Assembly (NCBI GenBank): GCA_016193195.1
Contig: JACPSQ010000073.1
Location: forward strand, 1 to 13,747
Length of the DNA stretch: 13,747 nucleotides
Origin: Candidatus Omnitrophota bacterium
Lineage (GTDB): Bacteria; Omnitrophota; Gorgyraeia; Aquiviventales; Aquiviventaceae
Reading direction: 5' to 3'
The notes under the pieces are model-generated. The model ran no database searches and was not told the origin of the DNA. It saw only the letters and a program-made list of their open reading frames with translations. Each line of letters begins with the position of its first letter. The first letter of the stretch is position 1. Positions 1 through 5,787 of the stretch are shown one piece after another. A program made the translations under genes and the position numbers.

Positions 1-159
1 AACGGCGTTGATTCGCTGCGGGGTGAGCCGGTAGACCGACTCGTCCCGGAAGAGCACGCGCGCCTTGATGTCGGCGTGCACCGCCGCCATGAGGAGGGTG
101 AGCACCTGGATCAGGTTGTTCGTGCTCCCTCCCGAGACGATCACCGCCAACGACTTCAT
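1..159 (-). CDS. DsrE/DsrF-like family protein, N-terminal part (runs off left edge)
   Basis: The minus strand reads 53 codons from ATG at 159 to the window edge, beginning MKSLAVIVSGGSTNNLIQVL. The hydrophobic beta strand, the Ser-Gly-Gly turn and the helix rich in Leu/Ala match the opening of the DsrE/DsrF/DsrH-like fold, whose members move sulfur or sense sulfane and persulfide species in the cytoplasm. The conserved cysteine region, if present, lies outside the window, so activity cannot be judged. A short GGAAG sits just ahead of the ATG. A 28-codon ORF ends 7 bases upstream. Assignment rests on the N-terminal pattern only; another small alpha/beta family is possible. Confidence 0.5.
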   Translation of the reverse strand, partial: MKSLAVIVSGGSTNNLIQVLTLLMAAVHADIKARVLFRDESVYRLTPQRINAV

Positions 160-166
160 GCTTCCA

Positions 167-253
167 TCAACTCATCTCCACCGGCCACTCCGCGACCCCG
201 TCGTCCTGCGCGGTCCGCGTCCCGATGACCCACTCCAAATCCCGCTCGTCCAT
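167..253 (-). CDS. Possible 28-aa ORF or gene remnant upstream of the DsrE-like gene
   Basis: The minus strand reads 28 codons (MDERDLEWVIGTRTAQDDGV...) from ATG at 253 to TGA at 167, ending 7 bases before the DsrE-like ATG. The frame stays open for about 18 codons upstream of the ATG, with a Gly-Gly-Cys just before it. The tight spacing and acidic, protein-like composition suggest real translation, either as a tiny coupled leader gene or as the C-terminal stub of a longer protein whose 5' part was replaced when the toxin-antitoxin segment arrived. I recognise no family. Confidence 0.25.
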   Translation of the reverse strand: MDERDLEWVIGTRTAQDDGVAEWPVEMS

Positions 254-297
254 CTGACAGCCACCCGTAGGTCGCGAGATAGAGACGTTTATTCGAA

Positions 298-540
298 TTA
301 TGTATTGTCACCGGAATTCTCCCAGCGCCTTGTTAGGCGGCACGACTGCTCAATGGGAGAGGTGTGGCCGCCGGCCCAGTGCCTTCGATGGAACTGGAAC
401 AGCCACGTTGAGTGGCGGGGCCCATCTTCTGCTCGCGCGAACCGGTATATGAGGACCCGGCTGGGCTTGCGCTTGCCCGTTCGAATGGCTCTGGTTTCGT
501 CAATGCTGTTGAGCAGTTTCTTGAGGTCCTTGGCCCTCAT
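298..540 (-). CDS. Hypothetical 80-aa protein, third gene of the higBA operon
   Basis: The ORF starts with MRAKDLKKLLNSIDETRAI and ends just past the attC-like motif. Its ATG overlaps the higA stop codon as TGATG, the classical arrangement for translational coupling, so it would be made with the antitoxin. The N-terminal 25 residues look like a charged amphipathic helix; the rest is rich in Arg, Trp and His. I recognise no family. The C-terminal end runs through the attC-like sequence, so the natural C-terminus may have been replaced there. It could be a truncated gene or a spurious ORF; the coupling is the main support. Confidence 0.35.
   Translation of the reverse strand: MRAKDLKKLLNSIDETRAIRTGKRKPSRVLIYRFARAEDGPRHSTWLFQFHRRHWAGGHTSPIEQSCRLTRRWENSGDNT
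325..338 (-). other. Possible integron attC half-site remnant
   Basis: On the minus strand this reads GCCTAACAAGGCGC. GCCTAAC matches the R'' core (RYYYAAC) of integron attC sites, and on the plus strand it gives GTTAGGC (GTTRRRY). It lies downstream of a toxin-antitoxin pair, where a cassette's attC would be expected. I find no matching GTTRRRY on the minus strand within the next 140 bases, so a full recombination site is not present. Chance occurrence is quite possible. Confidence 0.2.
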
Positions 541-944
541 CAAAGAAAGACAACGGGAGAGACACCGAATCGTCGGCTGATCGCTTTGATTTGCCGAGTG
601 TTCAGCTCCCGTCTGCCATGCAGAATTTCAGAGACCACGCCTTGACTGCCCACTTCAGGCAGATCCGACTGCGTCAATCCATGCTCGTCCATGAGAGATT
701 TCAGCACCTCACTTCCGGTCGCTCCCCTCATCGTCACACGATCCGACTCGTAGCTCTCGATGAGCGTCCCAAGCACTTCGAGAAATCCGAAGAGAGGATG
801 CCGTTCATTCTCACCCACCTCATCCAGCAGTTCGTCAAGCAGCGCGACCGCCCGTTGATAATCCTGCTCGGTCTTGATGGACAGCCCGGCGTAGACCACC
901 GACCAGGCCCGCCGAAATCGAGGCCGGCCCAACACATTAACCAT
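540..944 (-). CDS. higA: HigA-type antitoxin, HTH transcriptional regulator
   Basis: A 134-aa protein. Residues 1-75 form a helical region containing the LLDELLDEVGENERHPLFGF segment typical of the COG5499 HigA family. Residues 80-134 form an XRE/Cro-type helix-turn-helix (VLKSLMDEHGLTQSDL ... VVSEILHGRRELNTRQIKAI). The family binds and neutralises the HigB RNase and represses the shared promoter. I chose ATG at 944 because it overlaps the last codons of higB (stop at 937-939); an in-frame ATG at 974 would overlap higB by 38 bases and add 10 residues absent from typical members. The toxin-before-antitoxin order is characteristic of hig loci. Confidence 0.85.
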   Translation of the reverse strand: MVNVLGRPRFRRAWSVVYAGLSIKTEQDYQRAVALLDELLDEVGENERHPLFGFLEVLGTLIESYESDRVTMRGATGSEVLKSLMDEHGLTQSDLPEVGSQGVVSEILHGRRELNTRQIKAISRRFGVSPVVFL

Positions 945-1227
945 TTTTCCAGACTCCTTTGTCGTATTCCTCATGGGTGAGCACGTCTCGCACGTAGACC
1001 TTGAAACGATTAAAGTGAATCACCGTAATCAACCGATACGTGTTCCCACCAATATTAAACACAATCTTGTCACCCACCTTATCCGCCTTCGGGAACGTCA
1101 TTCGTAATTCATGAAACGTGTGGTAGCGACTCGACCGGACGACCTTGAACCAGACTTCCAACGGCTTCCTGCTCTCAGGATGGTGCTCCCAGAAGTTCTT
1201 GAGCTTTTTCTTTGAGATCACATGCAT
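937..1227 (-). CDS. higB: HigB-type toxin, RelE-superfamily mRNA interferase
   Basis: A 96-aa protein beginning MHVISKKKLKNFWEHHP. The family signature is clear: a short helix with paired lysines, FHELRMTFPKADKVGDKIVFNIGGNTYRLI, then the C-terminal strand RFKVYVRDVLTHEEYDK. HigB enzymes cleave mRNA on translating ribosomes and are held inactive by HigA. The conserved Lys/Arg residues and the terminal His-Glu-Glu-Tyr are all present and the length is normal, so the toxin appears intact. Its stop lies inside the start of higA. The ATG at 1227 gives the family N-terminus but sits only 4 bases after the predicted -10 box. Confidence 0.85.
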   Translation of the reverse strand: MHVISKKKLKNFWEHHPESRKPLEVWFKVVRSSRYHTFHELRMTFPKADKVGDKIVFNIGGNTYRLITVIHFNRFKVYVRDVLTHEEYDKGVWKNG

Positions 1228-1231
1228 CGCT

Positions 1232-1260
1232 AGTATATCTCAGTATGAGATATTTGTCAA
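1232..1260 (-). promoter_or_regulatory. higBA promoter with embedded palindromic operator
   Basis: On the minus strand, TTGACA (1255-1260) and TATACT (1232-1237) are separated by exactly 17 bases, close to the sigma-70 consensus. A perfect inverted repeat (8-bp arms ATATCTCA/TGAGATAT around GTA, 1235-1253) fills the spacer and runs into the -10. A HigA dimer bound there would block RNA polymerase, giving autorepression. The predicted transcription start falls at or next to the higB ATG. Confidence 0.8.
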
Positions 1261-1284
1261 GCCACGCCGCTGCTCAGGCCCCGC

Positions 1285-2934
1285 CTAGTAGACGGGCCCA
1301 TCCGATTCCGGTACCTGGGGCGATGGGACGTCCTCGGCATCGGCCAGCGGATGGGTGTCGCCTTCGGTGAGCCGTCTGACGAGCTCCGCATCGCCGATGC
1401 GCGCGCACCAGGCGTTGAAGGGCTCGCCGTCCTTGCGCCCCCGCTTGAAGCCCAGCAGGAGCTGCTCAAGCCGCTGGGCGCACTCGGTCGCGGGCACCTT
1501 GCGCAACACGGCGTGATTGAAGGCGGCGCCCCGACCCATCTGGCCCCCCACGAAGATATCGTAGGCGTCCACGATCTGGCCGTCCACTTTCGTCTTGGAG
1601 CCCATCATGCCGATCTGGCCGATCTGGTGCTGGGCGCACGCGTTGGGACAGCCGGTGATGTGGAGGCGCAACGGCTCATCGAGCGGCACGCGCTTCTCCA
1701 GATACTCGACGATCTGACGGGAGCGCGCCTTCGTTTCCGTGATGGCGAGCTTGCAGAACTCGGTGCCCGTGCAGGTGACGACGCTGCGCCGCACCGGGTG
1801 CGCGTTGATCGAGAGCCCGACCTCCGTGAGCCCGGCGAGCACCTTCTCGACGTTGTGCTCTGGGATATTCAGCAGCAGGATGTTCTGCCTGACCGTCAAC
1901 CGAATCGTCTGACCGTCCCCGTAGCGCTGGGCGAGGTCTGCGACCCGCTTCATCTGGGGGCTCGTGATCCGACCAACCAGGACCGGCGCCCCGATGTAGT
2001 AGAGGCCCGCCTGCTGCTGCGCGTGGACGCCGACATGGTCCCGGTAGGTGTCCGGCGGCTCCTGGAAATCGGCGGGCGCGTCGTCGAGCTTCCGGCCGAG
2101 CCGCTCCTCCAGCGCCTGGCGGAGCTTGGAGACCCCCCAGTCGTGGACGAGGTACTTGATCCGGGCGTGATGGCGCTTCTCCCGATACTCCGGCGTATCG
2201 CGCCAGATCTCGGTGATGTGCCGGATGACCTCGACGGCCTCCTCGGGCCGGACGAAGGCGCCGAGGCGCTGGCTGATGAACGGTTGGGTCGAGAGCCCCC
2301 CGCCGACCCGCAGGTCGAAGCCGATCTCGGTCTGGCCGGACACCCGGCGCTGCGCCCCGGTGAGCGCGACGCACTGGATCTCCGGATGGGAGCACCACGT
2401 CCGGCAGCCCGAGATCCCGATCTTGTACTTGCGCGGAAGGTTGGCGAACTCGAGGTTACCCAGGAAGAAGTCGCTCACCTGCTTAGCGACAGGGCTCGCG
2501 TCCAGCACCTCCTCCTTGTCCACCCCGGCCACCGGACAGCCGACGACGTTGCGCGCGATATCGCCACAGGCGCCGAGCGTGGAGATCCCCACCGCGTGCA
2601 GCCGCCGGATGATCGGCACCGCCTCGGTATAGTGCACCCAGTGGAGCTGGAAATCCTGGCGCGTCGTGATGTCGGCGTAGCCCCTGTTCTGCCGCTCGGC
2701 GATGTCGGCGACGGTCTCAAGCTGCTCCGGAGTGACGAATCCGTTGGGCTGCTTGGTGCGGAGCATGAAGTAGCCCTGCTCATGCCGGTGGGTGTAGAGC
2801 CCAACCCACTTGCACATGAAGAGATCGTCTTCCGACAAGCCCTCGTAGCCTTGGGTGGCGGCGCGCTCCACGGCCTTGAGGACATCGAACGGGTTGCCGT
2901 AGGCCGCTTTGAGCTGTTCAGTCCGATTGGGCAT
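1285..2934 (-). CDS. Siroheme/[4Fe-4S] nitrite or sulfite reductase (NirA/Sir family)
   Basis: A 549-aa protein of the ferredoxin-type assimilatory nitrite/sulfite reductase family, which performs six-electron reduction of nitrite to ammonium or sulfite to sulfide in the cytoplasm. Two ferrite-like repeats are visible. The cofactor ligands are present: TCTGTEFC (C388, C394) and GCPNAC (C429, C433) hold the [4Fe-4S]-siroheme pair. Basic substrate-site residues are also present (R59, R92, then K169 and K171 in NLPRKYKIGISG). Length is normal. The ATG at 2934 overlaps the stop of the upstream siroheme decarboxylase gene (TAATG); a longer reading upstream has no family support. Sequence alone does not settle nitrite versus sulfite. 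No hairpin-plus-T-tract terminator is visible between its stop and the higBA promoter. Confidence 0.9.
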   Translation of the reverse strand: MPNRTEQLKAAYGNPFDVLKAVERAATQGYEGLSEDDLFMCKWVGLYTHRHEQGYFMLRTKQPNGFVTPEQLETVADIAERQNRGYADITTRQDFQLHWVHYTEAVPIIRRLHAVGISTLGACGDIARNVVGCPVAGVDKEEVLDASPVAKQVSDFFLGNLEFANLPRKYKIGISGCRTWCSHPEIQCVALTGAQRRVSGQTEIGFDLRVGGGLSTQPFISQRLGAFVRPEEAVEVIRHITEIWRDTPEYREKRHHARIKYLVHDWGVSKLRQALEERLGRKLDDAPADFQEPPDTYRDHVGVHAQQQAGLYYIGAPVLVGRITSPQMKRVADLAQRYGDGQTIRLTVRQNILLLNIPEHNVEKVLAGLTEVGLSINAHPVRRSVVTCTGTEFCKLAITETKARSRQIVEYLEKRVPLDEPLRLHITGCPNACAQHQIGQIGMMGSKTKVDGQIVDAYDIFVGGQMGRGAAFNHAVLRKVPATECAQRLEQLLLGFKRGRKDGEPFNAWCARIGDAELVRRLTEGDTHPLADAEDVPSPQVPESDGPVY

Positions 2935-3977
2935 TACCGGATGACCCCGACGGTGTGCCGCCAGGCGTCGAGGTCCGGGCTGAAGTACGTGATGCGGACG
3001 CGCTTGTGCTCCTGAGTGCTGAAGAGGTGTTTGTGTGGGAATCGGCCGACGCGCTCCTCGATGCGCTTGGCCACCTCCATGCATGCGGCGGACGTGGCGG
3101 CTCGGATGGCCGTGCACAGTGGATAGGGCCAGTTCGGATAGGTGGGGTAGCGGTAGCAGCCGATGATCTCTCTGAACAGCGCCATCTGCTCGCCGATCGC
3201 GTCCACCTGCTCCGGCGGCACCTGCCAGACCACCATGGCGTTGGCGAGCGACTCGCCGTGACGGTGGTGGAAGACGGCGGCGAACCGGTTCATGTACCCC
3301 AGGTGCTCCACCCGCTTGGCCCAGGCAAAGAATTCTTCTTCGGAGCTCTCAACCTGCTCGGCCCAGACGGCGTAGGGAATCTCCAGGAGCGGGAGATCTT
3401 CCTGCGCGATGCGGATGAAGCGGATGTCCTGCTCAGTGAGCGGGGGGATCGCGGCCGTCCCCCGCGATGCGTCGCCCGGCTCCTCCTGGTGCTCGAGCCA
3501 GGACCCTTCGTCGGTGAGATCATGCCTCGTCCCGGCCTTGTAGAACCTCAGCGCGGGGAGGACGATCGTCTCATCGGACTTGGCGAGCGCGTGGAGGACG
3601 TTGATGATCTGCTCCAGGGAATCGGCCGGTGGCACGTGAATGATGAACCACACGTTGAACCGATCGTTGAGCGCGTAGCTGTGCGACACCCCCGGGTGCT
3701 GGCTGATGAGCCGCACCGCTTCCTGCGCGCGCGCGGGCTCGATCCGCATCGCCACCACGGTCGTGTGGTAGCCGAGCGCGCGGGCGTCGAAGACGGCCGA
3801 GATCTGACGGATGACGTGGGCGGCCTTGAGATGATCGATGCGCGAGAGGCACTCCTGCTCGGAGAGGCCCAGCTTCTGCCCGAGGGTCTGAAATGGGCGG
3901 TGCTCCACGGGAAACTGCGCTTCGATTTCGGCGAGGATCGCTTTATCCACATCGTCGAATGTGTAACTACGGTTCAT
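2934..3977 (-). CDS. ahbAB: Siroheme decarboxylase, AhbA-AhbB fusion (Lrp/AsnC-like)
   Basis: A 347-aa protein made of two Lrp/AsnC-like halves. Residues 6-155 carry a winged-helix-like segment (DDVDKAILAEIEAQFPV), FDARALGYHTTVVAM and GVSHSYALNDRFNVWFIIHV, as in AhbA. Residues about 178-335 repeat the pattern and include GCYRYPTYPNWPYPL, the AhbB signature region. AhbA and AhbB are usually separate proteins that convert siroheme to 12,18-didecarboxysiroheme on the way to heme or heme d1; here one chain carries both. The linker (about 160-177, EEPGDASRG...) is encoded over a small GCGGGGG/CCCCCGC inverted repeat (3440-3465). The start codon is the last copy of a tandem AUGAACC heptamer, and no ribosome-binding site is evident. 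NirD/NirL-type fusion is the closest alternative. Confidence 0.85.
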   Translation of the reverse strand: MNRSYTFDDVDKAILAEIEAQFPVEHRPFQTLGQKLGLSEQECLSRIDHLKAAHVIRQISAVFDARALGYHTTVVAMRIEPARAQEAVRLISQHPGVSHSYALNDRFNVWFIIHVPPADSLEQIINVLHALAKSDETIVLPALRFYKAGTRHDLTDEGSWLEHQEEPGDASRGTAAIPPLTEQDIRFIRIAQEDLPLLEIPYAVWAEQVESSEEEFFAWAKRVEHLGYMNRFAAVFHHRHGESLANAMVVWQVPPEQVDAIGEQMALFREIIGCYRYPTYPNWPYPLCTAIRAATSAACMEVAKRIEERVGRFPHKHLFSTQEHKRVRITYFSPDLDAWRHTVGVIR

Positions 3978-4074
3978 AGTTCATGGTTCATGGTTCATGG
4001 TTCATTGTTCATTGTTCGGTGTCCGGTGTCGGTCTATGCAGCAATCAACGAACAATGAATACCGAACAACGAAC
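3971..4074. repeat. Simple-word hairpin repeat A (TTCATGG/TTCATTG words)
   Basis: The left arm is a tandem run of 7-base words (TTCATGG three times, then TTCATTG) ending in GTTCATTGTTCGGTGTCCGGTG at 4007-4028. The right arm at 4049-4074 is an imperfect reverse complement built from the same words (revcomp GTTCGTTGTTCGGT...). The unit lies between the radical SAM stop and the ahbAB start, so it would be in the intercistronic RNA. As mRNA the run reads AUGAACC repeatedly, giving several out-of-frame mini-ORFs (MNHEP then stop) immediately before the ahbAB ATG. Confidence 0.75.
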
Positions 4075-4099
4075 AGACGTTGGTGCCAGGCACCTGATC

Positions 4100-4909
4100 T
4101 TAATCGAACACCTCGGCATGGATGCCGGTCGAGGCGACGAGGCGGTCGGCGATCTCTTGAAGCTGCTCGCGCGGGACGGGCTGGATGCCGTCGGCTGCGG
4201 TGGGGCGATCGATGGTGTAGACCTGCACGGAGCGCGGCTTGATGGACCCGACGGCCGCGATCCAAGCGCACAGGTGCGGCTCATCGGTGTTGTCATAGGT
4301 CCCCTGAATGAACATGCTCTGGAGGACGACATCGGGCAGCGCCTTGAGCGCCTCGATCATGGCTTGGAACTTGACGTTTCCCAGCGGGTCGTTGATCCGC
4401 TTCCAGGTGGCCTCGTCGGCGGCGTCGAACTTCATGCAGCGCTGATCGAGCGACGCGAGCGCGCGACGGACATGGGGACGGGCGATCTGCGTGGCATCGC
4501 TCAAGATCCCGACGGGCGCAGCGGGGAAGTAGGCATCGCGCAACCGCTTGATCCCCATCACGAGCTCCTCCAAGTCCGGGTGGAGGGTCGGCTCCCCGTT
4601 CCCGGCAAGCGTAATGCAGTCCACCGGCGTCCGGTGGCGGGCATGCCGCTGGAACGCCTCCTCGATTTCAGCGAGCAGCTCGGGGGCGCGCCGCAGCCGC
4701 CCCCCATCACCTGTCGGCGCCGTAGGCGCATTTCGGCCTTCAGGCCGAACGACAGGTGATGGGGTCCACCCATACTGGCAATAGACGCAGTTCGACGAGC
4801 AGACCTTATGGCTCACCGGCAACACGTTAATGCCGAGCGAGTTCCCAAGGCGCCTCGAACGGATCGGGCCGTAGACGGCTGCATCTTGAAGGGGGATGGG
4901 CTGAGACAT
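4100..4909 (-). CDS. Radical SAM protein, COG0731 (TYW1-like Fe-S oxidoreductase)
   Basis: A 269-aa protein. The opening YGPIRSRRLGNSLGINVLP and the cluster C37-X3-C41-X2-C44 (CSSNCVYC) are hallmarks of COG0731, a radical SAM family related to the tRNA wyosine enzyme TYW1, which binds [4Fe-4S] and S-adenosylmethionine. ITLAGNGEPTLHPDL supplies the Gly-Glu SAM-binding motif, and MKFDAADEATWKRIN with VVLQSMFIQG continues the barrel. The substrate is unknown for most bacterial members. Residues about 50-70 (Pro/Gly/Arg-rich) are encoded by a perfect palindrome and look like an insertion. ATG at 4909 was chosen because it precedes the conserved N-terminus and follows a good promoter. It leads the ahbAB and reductase genes, with 122 bases to ahbAB. 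Confidence 0.85.
   Translation of the reverse strand: MSQPIPLQDAAVYGPIRSRRLGNSLGINVLPVSHKVCSSNCVYCQYGWTPSPVVRPEGRNAPTAPTGDGGRLRRAPELLAEIEEAFQRHARHRTPVDCITLAGNGEPTLHPDLEELVMGIKRLRDAYFPAAPVGILSDATQIARPHVRRALASLDQRCMKFDAADEATWKRINDPLGNVKFQAMIEALKALPDVVLQSMFIQGTYDNTDEPHLCAWIAAVGSIKPRSVQVYTIDRPTAADGIQPVPREQLQEIADRLVASTGIHAEVFD
4702..4764. repeat. 63-bp nested palindrome inserted in frame in the radical SAM gene
   Basis: The outer arms CCCCATCACCTGTCG (4702-4716) and its exact reverse complement (4750-4764) enclose two further hairpins: GCGCC-GTA-GGCGC (4717-4729) and TTCGGCCT-TC-AGGCCGAA (4732-4749). Almost every base is paired, giving a three-way-junction fold. The length is 63 bases, exactly 21 codons, and the gene frame reads through. 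It falls directly after the CX3CX2C motif, where I expect a short loop in relatives. Confidence 0.85.
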
Positions 4910-4918
4910 CACACCTCT

Positions 4919-4947
4919 ATTGTAAAGGGCGAGGCCGATGGGGTCAA
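4919..4947 (-). promoter_or_regulatory. Sigma-70-like promoter of the radical SAM/ahbAB/reductase group
   Basis: Minus strand TTGACC (4942-4947), 17-base spacer, TACAAT (4919-4924). The ATG of the radical SAM gene begins 9 bases after the -10 box, so the RNA would have a leader of only a few bases. An AGAGGTG motif lies before the ATG but would be largely outside the transcript if initiation is at the usual distance. Confidence 0.65.
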
Positions 4948-4991
4948 CACGGCGGGACGTTCGCTCGGTGAGCGTGCTCGTGAAGCGGGGG

Positions 4992-5390
4992 CTATGTGGC
5001 GGCGGGGGCTTGTCCCTCGGCGCGCCGTTTGAAGACCCGCTCGATACGCAGCAGGAGGTCCTCGTGGTCAAAGGGCTTGACGACGTAGTCCTCGATCCCC
5101 TCAAGCTCAAAGAGATCCTTCATCCGATCGCGGGCCGTGAGGATCACGACGGGGAGCTGGCCGCGGCCCAGGCGCCGGTTGATCTCCCGCAGGCAGGTGT
5201 AGCCGTCCATGACGGGCATGAGGATGTCGAGGATCAAGAGGTCGGGCTGCCGCTGGGTGATGAGCTCCAGCGTCTGGCGGCCATCCCCGGCCGTGAAGAC
5301 CTCGTACCCTCTCGCCTGGAACCGGATCTTCAGCGCGAGGGCAAGCTGCTCCTCGTCATCCGCGATGAGGATCTTCTTCGGTGCCGGCAT
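4992..5390 (-). CDS. Stand-alone response regulator receiver protein
   Basis: A 132-aa CheY-like protein. Acidic pocket D11-D12, phospho-acceptor D55 (LLILDILMPVMDG), switch Thr T85 and Lys K105 (VVKPFDHEDL) are all present, so phosphorylation competence is expected. There is no output domain after the receiver, only a short Ala/Pro tail. A strong AGGAGGG sits 8 bases before the ATG. The gene overlaps the end of the upstream pseudo-receiver by 35 bases. It probably acts by protein contact, or as a shuttle or phosphate sink in the relay encoded upstream. It is the last gene of the signalling cluster; the next gene downstream has its own promoter. Confidence 0.85.
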   Translation of the reverse strand: MPAPKKILIADDEEQLALALKIRFQARGYEVFTAGDGRQTLELITQRQPDLLILDILMPVMDGYTCLREINRRLGRGQLPVVILTARDRMKDLFELEGIEDYVVKPFDHEDLLLRIERVFKRRAEGQAPAAT

Positions 5391-5784
5391 GGTCGGGCCC
5401 TCCTGATGTTGGTGGCGTCAACAGCGTCCGCACGATGGCCAGGAGCTCCTGGGCCTCAAAGGGTCGTTGCAGGATGCGGACCCCGAGGAGAAGGAGCTGC
5501 GCGGCCTGAGCGTCCCGCGAGTGCTCGGGGAACGCGGTGATCACCACAATGGGGATCGACGCGGTGGTGCGATCGGCTCTCAGGTGACGTACCATTTCGT
5601 GCCCGTCCATGACCGGCATGAAGAGATTGGCAACGATGAGATCCGGCCGGCGTTGGGCAACCTTTTCCAGCCCCTCTTTTCCGTTGTTCGCCGTCTCGCA
5701 GTGGAAGCCGGCGGCGCTCAAGCGCACGGACAGCGCCAGCCGCAGATCGGGTTCATCCTCCACGAGAAGAATGCGCTCGGCCAT
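5356..5784 (-). CDS. Degenerate receiver protein lacking the phospho-Asp
   Basis: A 142-aa CheY-like protein with a normal start (MAERILLVEDEPDLRLAL; acidic pocket E9-D10-E11) and the MPVMDG loop. The phospho-acceptor position is Asn53 (DLIVANLF, codon AAT), and the conserved Lys of the KPF motif is Arg107 (LQRPF). The switch Thr T83 is kept. Such receivers cannot be phosphorylated in the usual way and often act as constitutive or ligand-gated interaction modules. The start lies 3 bases after the stop of the hybrid kinase, which suggests coupling. The C-terminal 20 residues (Pro/Gly/His-rich) overlap the start of the next gene in a different frame. Confidence 0.85.
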   Translation of the reverse strand: MAERILLVEDEPDLRLALSVRLSAAGFHCETANNGKEGLEKVAQRRPDLIVANLFMPVMDGHEMVRHLRADRTTASIPIVVITAFPEHSRDAQAAQLLLLGVRILQRPFEAQELLAIVRTLLTPPTSGGPDHAGTEEDPHRG

Positions 5785-5787
5785 GCG

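Noticed and set aside
540..974. HigA start at 974
   Set aside because: It would overlap higB by 38 bases and add a 10-residue tail outside the family pattern. ATG 944 overlaps higB by only 8 bases.
1351..3015. Long plus-strand open frame opposite the nitrite/sulfite reductase
   Set aside because: It is a GC-driven antisense shadow: the minus-strand frame has all catalytic motifs, while this one gives low-complexity Arg/Leu/Asp-rich sequence with no family signature.
3981..4074. Possible CRISPR-like repeats
   Set aside because: The units are 7 bases with no spacers and pair as a hairpin; there is no unique spacer sequence and no cas gene.
4702..4764. tRNA-like or structured RNA gene
   Set aside because: It has three stems but lacks an anticodon loop, T-loop or CCA-type acceptor, and it is read in frame by the radical SAM gene. 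A palindromic insert explains it better.
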